From: CF-118 sp035689345
Lineage (GTDB): Bacteria > Chloroflexota > Dormibacteria > Dormibacterales > Dormibacteraceae
Direction of reading: 5' to 3'
Length of the DNA: 64,000 nt
NCBI GenBank assembly: GCA_035689345.1
Contig: DASSLR010000091.1
Coordinates: forward strand, 17,734 to 81,733
The notes beneath the pieces were generated by a model, which was not told the origin of the DNA, ran no database searches, and saw nothing but the letters and a program-made list of their open reading frames with translations. Positions 52,140 to 58,523 of the stretch are shown in pieces. The first letter of the stretch is position 1; the number at the start of each line of letters is the position of its first letter. The translations under genes were made by a program, and so were the position numbers.

Positions 52140-53629
52140 TCTTCGCCGCCGCGACGCCGGACCTCACCTACTCGTGGAACCAGGCGCTCAGCGACCTCGG
52201 CCAGGTCAGCGCCATCGCCGCCCTGACCGGCTTCATGCTGTTCGCGATCATCGCCGAGCTGGCGCTGCCGAAGCCCCGCCGCTCAGGCGTGGTGGCGATG
52301 GTGGCCGTGACCGGTTTCGCGTACTCCCTCGGGACCGCGGCCTACCGGTGGATCAACGGCCTCGGCGGACCGGCTTACCACGGCTACGCCACGGGCGACA
52401 GCTTCGCCCTGTTCTTCGAGATCCTTTTCGCGGTCCTCGGCATCCTCACCGTCGCCGTTTCGCATCCGTACCTCGAGCGCCGAGGGCTGCGCGAGGGCGA
52501 GTTCCACATCCTGGTCATGGCCGCCGTGATCGGCATGATGGTCCTCGGCTCGGCGACGTCGCTCGTGACCGTCTTTCTCGGCCTCGAGCTCTTCTCGATC
52601 GCGCTCTACATCGCCTGCGGCTTCATCCGCACCGACAGCCGCTCGCAGGAGGCGGCCGCGAAGTACCTGCTGGTCGGTGGGTTCGCGAGCGCGTTCGTGC
52701 TGTACGGGATGGCCCTCGTTTACGGAGCCTCCGGGACCACGGTCATCCCGCAGATCGCGACGCGGCTCGGCCCCGCCGCCGCGGGCAACCCCCTGCTCGT
52801 GCTGGGCATCGTCCTCATGGGCGTCGGCTTCGCGTTCAAGGTCTCAGCGGCGCCCTTCCACATGTGGACTCCGGACGTCTACCAGGGCGCTCCGGTGCCC
52901 GTCACCGCCTTCATGTCGGTGGGCACCAAGGCGGCCGCGTTCGCGATGATCGTTCGCGTCTTCGCCTCCGGCCTTCCCCACCTCGGCCCCGAGTGGCAGG
53001 CGCTGCTCGCGTTCGTCGCCGCCACCAGCATGATCGTGGGCAACCTCCTTGCGATCGCGCAGACGAGCCTCAAGCGGCTGCTCGCCTACTCCGGCATCGC
53101 GCAGGCCGGCTACATCCTCATCGGCGTCATCGCCGGAGGCAAGGACGGACTCGCCGCCGTCCTCTTTTACCTGTTCGTGTACCTGTTCATGAACTTCGGC
53201 GCGTTCGCGGTGGTGACATTGCTCGCCGGGCCCGACGCCGACCACGACCGCATCTCGGACCTCGACGGGCTGCACCGGCGCAACCCGTTGATGGCGATCC
53301 TCATGACCGTCTTCATGCTTTCGCTCGCCGGCTTCCCACCGTTCGTGGGCTTCTTCGGCAAGCTGTTCCTCTTCACCGCCGGCGTGAACGCGGGCTACAC
53401 GTGGCTCGTCGTGCTGGCGGTGGTGATGAGCGTGGTGTCCGTCTACTACTACGTGCGCGTGCTCGTGCCGGTGTGGTCGCCGACCGCACGCACCGACGAG
53501 TTGCACGCGCCCGTGAGCACGACGGCCGCGATCGCCATCAGCGGCGTCGCTTCGGTTTTCCTGGGGCTGTACCCGACGTGGGCGCTGATCGCGGGCCAGG
53601 TCGGCGTGGGCCCGATCGCCGGACCCTAA
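52136..53629 (+). CDS. nuoN: NADH-quinone oxidoreductase subunit N
   Basis: Third antiporter-like subunit and last gene of the operon, 497 residues. It has LFLGLELFSIALYIACGF, KVSAAPFHMWTPDVYQGAPVPVTAFMS, QTSLKRLLAYSGIAQAGYILIG and LSLAGFPPFVGFFGKLFLF. Its stop is followed by a hairpin and a second palindrome. Confidence 0.96.
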   Translation: MIFAAATPDLTYSWNQALSDLGQVSAIAALTGFMLFAIIAELALPKPRRSGVVAMVAVTGFAYSLGTAAYRWINGLGGPAYHGYATGDSFALFFEILFAVLGILTVAVSHPYLERRGLREGEFHILVMAAVIGMMVLGSATSLVTVFLGLELFSIALYIACGFIRTDSRSQEAAAKYLLVGGFASAFVLYGMALVYGASGTTVIPQIATRLGPAAAGNPLLVLGIVLMGVGFAFKVSAAPFHMWTPDVYQGAPVPVTAFMSVGTKAAAFAMIVRVFASGLPHLGPEWQALLAFVAATSMIVGNLLAIAQTSLKRLLAYSGIAQAGYILIGVIAGGKDGLAAVLFYLFVYLFMNFGAFAVVTLLAGPDADHDRISDLDGLHRRNPLMAILMTVFMLSLAGFPPFVGFFGKLFLFTAGVNAGYTWLVVLAVVMSVVSVYYYVRVLVPVWSPTARTDELHAPVSTTAAIAISGVASVFLGLYPTWALIAGQVGVGPIAGP

Positions 53630-53644
53630 CCCGGTCTAGATTCC

Positions 53645-53662
53645 GCTTTTGTGCTCAAAAGC
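53645..53662. terminator. Hairpin after nuoN, possible terminator
   Basis: GCTTTTG-TGCT-CAAAAGC forms a perfect 7-bp stem, extended by ATTCC/GGAAT on the outside with a small bulge. It lies 15 bp after nuoN. No T-run follows on the plus strand, so it may terminate weakly or bidirectionally, or act as a protein site. Confidence 0.45.
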
Positions 53663-53687
53663 GTGGAATCCGAGGCGAATAACGCGC

Positions 53688-53701
53688 ATTTGTGCACAAA
53701 T
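53688..53701. repeat. Perfect 14-bp palindrome after nuoN
   Basis: ATTTGTGCACAAAT is fully symmetric. It shares the TTTGTGC-CAAA pattern with the hairpin about 40 bp upstream. It lies between the nuoN 3' end and the 3' end of the convergent hydrolase gene. Confidence 0.5.
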
Positions 53702-53733
53702 ACGTTGAACTGACCGCGCGCTTACCGGCGCGA

Positions 53734-55140
53734 TCACGCCGGCAGGGTAACCCCCATCGGGAACGGGCGCGGATATGGACCGGGCGAGAAATCGGCGAAC
53801 GCGGGCTGGGCGGCGAAGATGCCGCCGATGGAGTTGTACTGCGGGCCCAGGTCGAGGGCTTCTTTGTTCATCGCGCCCGGCAGCAGCGCGGGATCTTCCC
53901 AGACCCCAGTGATCAGACGATGCAGCATCTCTTTGATGACGCTGATCACCTCCGCGGATGTGAACGCGCAGTGGCCGGCGCGGTGCACGAACACCTGGCG
54001 CAGAAGATCCTGCTTGCCCGCGGCCCGGACGACATCCGCATAAGCGGTCTCCTCCTGCGGGATGACCAGGCCGTCCGCGGTCGTGTGCAGGGCCAGCACC
54101 GGCACCCTGATGTCGCCGTTGAAGCTGATGAACCGGTCGAGGTAGCCGGCGGCCTGCTTGTCCGGCTTGATCGTCGCGCCGGCGTTCAGGATGGCGAGGT
54201 CGGCGTTCAGATTGAGCCCAGCGGCGCGGTACAGCGCGATCACCTCGTCGCGATCGGGCGAAATGTCCAGCTGGTGCCGGTAGTCGACCCCGACGTTCCA
54301 CGACACGTTTCCGCCGGCGCGCTTCTCTAGCTCGGCGCGGTACCGGAACGCAAACGGAAAATCGACTCGCGACTCCCACTGCAGCTGCGCGGCGGCCTGC
54401 GCGCTGAAATCGGTCGCCGCGGGTTCGGGCTGTGTCGGCACGAACCAGCCGGGGAGGTCGGCGAGCGCTGAGACGAGGGCCATGCGCGCCTTGCCGGTCT
54501 GCGTCTGGGTCGCCCCGGCGACCAGGTCCGCGGCGAGCTTCGCGTTGGCCGCCGGATCGGTGATGTGCACGAGCTGCAACTGCGACTGAGGCGCGAGCAG
54601 CGTCTTGAACGCGTACGCGGCGTCGAGCCCGGTGTTCCATGTCGCGACCCCGCCCGCGAGCACGCCGCACAGCGGGATCGCGCCGGCGAACCTGTCGGGG
54701 TAGTTCTGGACGAGCCCGGCCGTGATGATCCCACCGAGTGAGGCGCCGATGGCGATCACGCGCTTCGGCTTGCCGACCTTCTTCTGGAAGTAGTCGAGCA
54801 GCGCGATCTGGTCGCGCAGCGCGTCCTCGATGGCCCATCCCGTCGAGCTGTAGGACGACGCGGCCACCGCGTACCCGCCCTTCACAAGCCACTGGCCGGT
54901 CACCGGGTCGGGCGACGCGGACGACGGGTTCGTGCCGCCGGGAGCGACGTAGCCGTGGCTGTAGAGAAACAGCGTCCCGTTCCACGGCTGGGGCACCTCG
55001 ATCGTGTAGCTCGCCGCGCCGAGCGAGCCCGTGAGGATGTTCGGACCGGCCGGCGTGGACGACGACGTCTTCGTGGTGGCGCTGCTCGTGCACGCGACCA
55101 GCAGCACGAGGGTCACGACGAGGGCGCCGGCTCGCCTCAG
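53734..55140 (-). CDS. Alpha/beta-hydrolase lipoprotein (probable CTG start)
   Basis: 468 residues counted from a CTG at 55140. The N-terminus is a lipoprotein signal: two Arg, a hydrophobic run and the lipobox VLLVAC with Cys17, then a Ser/Thr-rich spacer. The hydrolase part has the nucleophile Ser134 in IGASLGG, an oxyanion-hole segment LFLYSHGYVAPGG, the acid in LALHTTADGLVIP and the His in RAGHCAFT. The substrate is unknown; it may be an esterase or tannase-like peptidase. The CTG overlaps the SDR stop as CTGA, like the many GTGA junctions here. The next in-frame starts (GTG at 55116 and 55107) would leave too little signal sequence. Confidence 0.8.
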   Translation of the reverse strand: MRRAGALVVTLVLLVACTSSATTKTSSSTPAGPNILTGSLGAASYTIEVPQPWNGTLFLYSHGYVAPGGTNPSSASPDPVTGQWLVKGGYAVAASSYSSTGWAIEDALRDQIALLDYFQKKVGKPKRVIAIGASLGGIITAGLVQNYPDRFAGAIPLCGVLAGGVATWNTGLDAAYAFKTLLAPQSQLQLVHITDPAANAKLAADLVAGATQTQTGKARMALVSALADLPGWFVPTQPEPAATDFSAQAAAQLQWESRVDFPFAFRYRAELEKRAGGNVSWNVGVDYRHQLDISPDRDEVIALYRAAGLNLNADLAILNAGATIKPDKQAAGYLDRFISFNGDIRVPVLALHTTADGLVIPQEETAYADVVRAAGKQDLLRQVFVHRAGHCAFTSAEVISVIKEMLHRLITGVWEDPALLPGAMNKEALDLGPQYNSIGGIFAAQPAFADFSPGPYPRPFPMGVTLPA

Positions 55141-55892
55141 ATGTTGGATCGCGACTGACCCCCGTCGACCGCGATGCACGCGCCGTTGACCAGGCTCGCC
55201 TGCTCGGAGCACAGGAACGCCACCACGTTCGCCACCTCCGGCACGGTGCCGAAGCGCTGGAGCGGCATCTCGCGCCGGACGAAATCCGCGATGCCCTCGG
55301 GGTCCTGCTTCTGCCGGCGGTCCCAGCCGCCGCCTTCCCACAGCACCGAGCCCGGCGCGACGCAGTTGACCGTCACGCCGCGTGACGCCACCTCGCGGCC
55401 CAGCGATGTCACCACGCTGATCTCGGCGGCTTTGGCGGCGTTGTACGCGGGCGCGCCTCCGGATTCCCGGCCGAAGACCGAGGAGATGACGACCACGCGG
55501 CCCCAGCCGCGCTCGAGCATCGAGGGCAGGACCAGCTGCGTCATGCGCACGCTCACAGTCACGTTGCCGGCGAAGGCGTCCTCGAAATCGTCCGCGGTCG
55601 TGTCGGCCCAGCTGCTGCCCGAGCGCGTGCCGAGGTTGTTGACCAGGATGTCGATCGGGCCGAGGCTCTCGACGGTGGCGTCGACCGCCCGCTTGCACCC
55701 GTCGTCGGAGAGCAGGTCGGCCGCGACTCCAACACCGCCGATCGACTTCGCGATGGCCTGGACATCGGTCTCGGTGCGAGCGACCACGGCGACGCGCGCT
55801 CCTTCGGCCGCGAGGGCCTGCGCGATGCCGAGTCCGATGCCGCGCGTGGCCGCGGTGACGAGCGCGACGCGGCCTTTGATGCCGAGGTCCAT
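55137..55892 (-). CDS. Short-chain dehydrogenase/reductase
   Basis: 251 residues from the ATG at 55892. NAD(P)-binding motif is TAATRGIG (13-20), in which the usual first Gly is Ala. NNLG follows. The active site is Ser137/138 with Tyr150 and Lys154 (YNAAKAA). The C-terminal DGGQSRSNI ends the fold. 3-oxoacyl-ACP reductase or related oxidoreductase activity is possible; the substrate is unknown. An upstream extension of the frame lies over the divergent Nudix gene and is ignored. Confidence 0.88.
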   Translation of the reverse strand: MDLGIKGRVALVTAATRGIGLGIAQALAAEGARVAVVARTETDVQAIAKSIGGVGVAADLLSDDGCKRAVDATVESLGPIDILVNNLGTRSGSSWADTTADDFEDAFAGNVTVSVRMTQLVLPSMLERGWGRVVVISSVFGRESGGAPAYNAAKAAEISVVTSLGREVASRGVTVNCVAPGSVLWEGGGWDRRQKQDPEGIADFVRREMPLQRFGTVPEVANVVAFLCSEQASLVNGACIAVDGGQSRSNI

Positions 55893-55916
55893 CGCAAGGC
55901 ATGCTAGCGACAGGCC

Positions 55917-56615
55917 ATGGCCGTCATCCTTCCGCCCGGCGCCATCAACACCGGCGAGCCGGTGGTGCCGCGACCCAGCGCCACGGTGGTGCTGATCCGC
56001 GGCTCGCGACCGTGGGAGCTGCTGCTGGTGCGGCGACCTGGGGGCGCGGACTTCGCGCCCGGCGCGTACGTATTCCCCGGCGGCACGGTCCACGCCGGCG
56101 ACCGTGGCGCCGCCGACGAGATCAAGGCGGCGGGGCTGCGCGAGCTCTTCGAGGAGGCCGGCATCCTCCTCGCACGTCGCGGACGCGCGCAAGCGAAGGA
56201 AAGCGACTGCGTCCTCGTGCGCGCGCGCATCGCGCAGGGCGACACGTTCACGGCCGCGCTCGCGGCGTGCGGGTTGACGCCGGCGTTCGACCGCCTCGTG
56301 CCGCTGGCGCGATGGGTGACGCCGGCCGTGTTGAGCCGGCGCTACGACGCGCGGTTCTACCTCGCCCGCATGCCGGCGGGCCAGTCGGTGCTGCCGCAGG
56401 AAGGCGAGGTCGTCGACTGGCTGTGGACGACGCCGGCGCGGGCGCTGGAGGACCCCGCGATCACGCTCGTCTACGCGACGCGGTCGGTGCTCGAGACGGT
56501 CGCGACCGGAGAATCAGCGTCGGCGATCTTCGCGCGTGCCCGCAATCAGCGCGAGGTGCCGGTGGTGGAGCCCCGCATGGTCGAGACCGAGTCCGGCTGG
56601 GTGGTCGAACGCTGA
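55917..56615 (+). CDS. Nudix hydrolase, NUDT19-like
   Basis: 232 residues. The Nudix box is split: VFPGGTVHAGD comes first and, after an insertion, GLRELFEEAGI (73-83) with the metal-binding Glu pair. An insertion between the Gly and the REx2EE part is typical of the NUDT19/CoA-diphosphatase group. The C-terminal half (RWVTPAVLSRRYDARFYLARMP, then GEVVDWLWTTPARAL) also fits that group. Likely substrates are CoA or acyl-CoA. It diverges from the SDR gene by 24 bp. Confidence 0.85.
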   Translation: MAVILPPGAINTGEPVVPRPSATVVLIRGSRPWELLLVRRPGGADFAPGAYVFPGGTVHAGDRGAADEIKAAGLRELFEEAGILLARRGRAQAKESDCVLVRARIAQGDTFTAALAACGLTPAFDRLVPLARWVTPAVLSRRYDARFYLARMPAGQSVLPQEGEVVDWLWTTPARALEDPAITLVYATRSVLETVATGESASAIFARARNQREVPVVEPRMVETESGWVVER

Positions 56616-56619
56616 GTCT

Positions 56620-57093
56620 CTAGCGCCAGAGATCGCGCCAGCGGTTGTACTGAATGACCTCGACGCCGCCCTGGCGCAGCGTGTCCAGGCCGGCCGGATC
56701 GCGATACGCCTCGCGGTAGTAGACGCGCGCCACGTTCGCGTTGATCGCCATCTTGGCGCACATGACGCAGGGTGACGCGCTGACGAACATCACCTTGCCG
56801 GGCAGCTGCGCGCCGGCCTTGATCAGCGCGTTCTGCTCGGAATGCAGGCACCCGCAGGCGCCCGGGGTCGTGGTGTCGCAGCGGTTCGGCAGGCCGCGGG
56901 CGTTGCCGTTGTAGCCGATGCCGAGCACCTGGGTCAGGTCGGGAGTCGTGATCACCGTGCCGACCTGCAGGCGGGCGCACGTGGAGCGCTTGGCGAGCTC
57001 CTCGGCCATGCGCATGTAGACCTCCTCGAGGGGGATCCGGTCAGGCGCCTGGCCGGCCTCCGCCAGGGGTTTGATCTCGGCCATCGCGTCCAT
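56620..57093 (-). CDS. dCMP deaminase (ComEB type)
   Basis: 157 residues from the ATG at 57093, chosen because AAGG lies 8 bp upstream; a TTG at 57117 is also in frame. It deaminates dCMP to dUMP for dTTP synthesis. Zinc ligands are H84 (CLHSEQNAL, with catalytic E86), C109 and C112 (SPCVMCAK). The substrate loop has GYNGNARGLPN and the Cys-rich GACGC. It is divergent from rmuC. Confidence 0.9.
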   Translation of the reverse strand: MDAMAEIKPLAEAGQAPDRIPLEEVYMRMAEELAKRSTCARLQVGTVITTPDLTQVLGIGYNGNARGLPNRCDTTTPGACGCLHSEQNALIKAGAQLPGKVMFVSASPCVMCAKMAINANVARVYYREAYRDPAGLDTLRQGGVEVIQYNRWRDLWR

Positions 57094-57103
57094 GTTAACG
57101 ACC

Positions 57104-57132
57104 TTGTATGTACCCAACTTTCAGACTAGAAT
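57104..57132 (+). promoter_or_regulatory. Sigma-70-type promoter giving a leaderless rmuC transcript
   Basis: TTGTAT (57104-57109), a 17-bp spacer and TAGAAT (57127-57132) are followed only 7 bp later by the rmuC ATG at 57140. The transcript should start at or next to the A of the start codon. No ribosome-binding site is present. Confidence 0.55.
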
Positions 57133-57139
57133 CCCCAAT

Positions 57140-58174
57140 ATGTCGCTGCTCGAACTGTTGTTCGCACTCCTTCTAGTATGTGTGCTGGCCGCGGTCGGGG
57201 GCGTCGCCGCGCTCGTCTGGAGCCTTCACCGGCGCGGCGACGGCCAGGCCCAGAGGTTTCAGCAGGACGTGGCGGAGCTGCACGCCCGGCTCGACCGCGG
57301 AGGCCTGACGCAGGAGGCGCAGGCGGCGGAGCTGCGGGAGCGGCTGAGCCAGACGCAGTCGGTCATGGAAGGCCTGCGCTCGGCGATGGCGGCCCGCCAG
57401 CCGGTGGAGGAGGACGCGCGCGCGAGCTTGCGCCACATCGAGAGCGTCATCGCCGGCAGCTCCACGCGCGGCGCGGCGGGCGAGAACATCCTCGACGAGG
57501 TGCTGCGCCACCTCCCGCCCGACATGCTCCAGCGCAACGTCTGGGTGGGCGGCAAGGTGGTGGAGCTGGGCCTGCGGCTGCCGGGCGGCAAGCTGCTGCC
57601 GATCGACTCCAAGTGGGTGTCGAGCGGCGCCCTCGAGCAGCTTTCCAATCCCGCCATCGACGCGCCCCGGCGCACGCAGCTGGCCGGCCAGGTGGAACGC
57701 GAGGTCGAGCGGCGCGTGCGCGAGGTGAGCCAGTACATCGACCCCGAGATAACCGCGACCTTCGCGCTCGCGGTCATCCCCGACGCGGCGTACGACGTGT
57801 GCCGGAGCGCCATCGTCGACGCCCACAGGCGGCACGTGATGGTGGTGGGCTACGGGATGGCCCTCCCCTATCTCCTGACCCTCTACCAGCTCCACCTGCA
57901 GTTCGCCCGCACGATCGATATGGAGAGGATGCAGTCGGCCCTCATCGACGTCGAGCGCCACCTCGACGTGCTCGAGAGCGTTCTCGACAACAAGCTCCAG
58001 CGTGCCGTGACCATGCTCCAGAACGCGTACGGCGAGGGCAAGCAGCTGTCGGCCCGGATCCGGGCCTCGGCCCACAGCATCCAGGTCGCCGAGGCTGCCG
58101 AGGTTTCCCCAGGGGCCCCAGACGAGGTTTCCACAGGATCGCTCCCGCTCGCCCTGCTCGACCCCGTTCGCTAG
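57140..58174 (+). CDS. rmuC: DNA recombination protein RmuC
   Basis: 344 residues. An N-terminal membrane helix (about 5-27) is followed by a coiled coil (35-80) and the RmuC nuclease-fold domain. The domain contains GENILDEVLRHLPPDML, LPIDSKWVSSGALEQL (catalytic Asp-x-Lys) and the long FALAVIPDAAYDVC region. RmuC limits recombination at inverted repeats in E. coli. The family is usually longer at the N-terminus, so this is a compact form. Confidence 0.9.
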   Translation: MSLLELLFALLLVCVLAAVGGVAALVWSLHRRGDGQAQRFQQDVAELHARLDRGGLTQEAQAAELRERLSQTQSVMEGLRSAMAARQPVEEDARASLRHIESVIAGSSTRGAAGENILDEVLRHLPPDMLQRNVWVGGKVVELGLRLPGGKLLPIDSKWVSSGALEQLSNPAIDAPRRTQLAGQVEREVERRVREVSQYIDPEITATFALAVIPDAAYDVCRSAIVDAHRRHVMVVGYGMALPYLLTLYQLHLQFARTIDMERMQSALIDVERHLDVLESVLDNKLQRAVTMLQNAYGEGKQLSARIRASAHSIQVAEAAEVSPGAPDEVSTGSLPLALLDPVR

Positions 58175-58244
58175 GCCCGGTTTTGCACCCGTTTCCACAG
58201 GGAAGACCCAGCCTCTGCCCATTCGAGCCGCAGGCTTATCCACA
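58128..58244 (+). promoter_or_regulatory. Cluster of DnaA-box-like sites
   Basis: TTATCCACA at 58236-58244 is a perfect match to the E. coli DnaA box. GTTTCCACA at 58127-58135 and 58191-58199 match 7 of 9 positions. All are in the same orientation and followed by G. The cluster lies at the end of rmuC and in the 349-bp gap before nrdJ. DnaA is known to regulate nrd genes in E. coli, so a regulatory role is more likely than an origin. Confidence 0.45.
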
Positions 58245-58251
58245 GGTATTC

Positions 58252-58299
58252 CACCTACATATTGCGTTTCCCGGCTCATCGACACCAAATATCTTGTGT
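58252..58299 (+). promoter_or_regulatory. Tandem NrdR-like boxes upstream of nrdJ
   Basis: ACCAAATATCTTGTGT (58284-58299) matches 13 of 16 positions of the NrdR box consensus ACACWATATWTWGTGT. CACCTACATATTGCGT (58252-58267) matches 11. The two are 32 bp apart start to start with a 16-bp gap, the three-helical-turn spacing typical of NrdR box pairs. They end 7 bp before the -35 hexamer. NrdR represses ribonucleotide reductase genes when dATP is high. Confidence 0.65.
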
Positions 58300-58306
58300 T
58301 CAGGGC

Positions 58307-58335
58307 TTGACAAGGCCAAAACCGCCTCGTATCAT
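58307..58335 (+). promoter_or_regulatory. Consensus sigma-70 promoter for nrdJ
   Basis: TTGACA (58307-58312) and TATCAT (58330-58335) are separated by exactly 17 bp. Transcription should begin near 58342. This is the strongest promoter I see in the window. Confidence 0.75.
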
Positions 58336-58341
58336 TCCGAA

Positions 58342-58523
58342 GCGTTACATCGAGGCCCTGGGGCATAAGTGGCGGGCATGCTCTGGGGCCTCTTCCATCC
58401 CCAAACGAATATTCCAACGACCCAGCAGACGTCCCAGCAGCGAAAGAAGGTCGGGCGCGCCCCCAGCGCGCCCGGCTTACAAAACACCCTCAACGGGGAT
58501 GATTAAGGAGGCGTTTTCTCTAG
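58342..58523 (+). ncRNA. Structured 5' leader of nrdJ, candidate riboregulator
   Basis: About 180 nt between the predicted transcript start and the nrdJ ATG. Two stems are visible. GAGGCCC (58352-58358) pairs with GGGCCTC (58386-58392). CGGGCGCGC (58452-58460) pairs perfectly with GCGCGCCCG (58466-58474) around CCCCA. AAGGAGG at 58505-58511 is the ribosome-binding site, 12 nt before the ATG. I see no recognisable B12-box core, so an adenosylcobalamin riboswitch is not supported. A leader class associated with nrdJ genes has been described by comparative genomics, and this could be a member. Confidence 0.4.

Noticed and set aside
58128..58523. Chromosomal replication origin
   Set aside because: Only one perfect DnaA box, no A+T-rich unwinding region and no dnaA, dnaN or gyr genes nearby. 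Regulation of nrdJ explains the sites better.
58342..58523. Adenosylcobalamin riboswitch before nrdJ
   Set aside because: I could not find the conserved B12-box core or the expected multi-stem layout. The leader is kept only as an undefined structured region.
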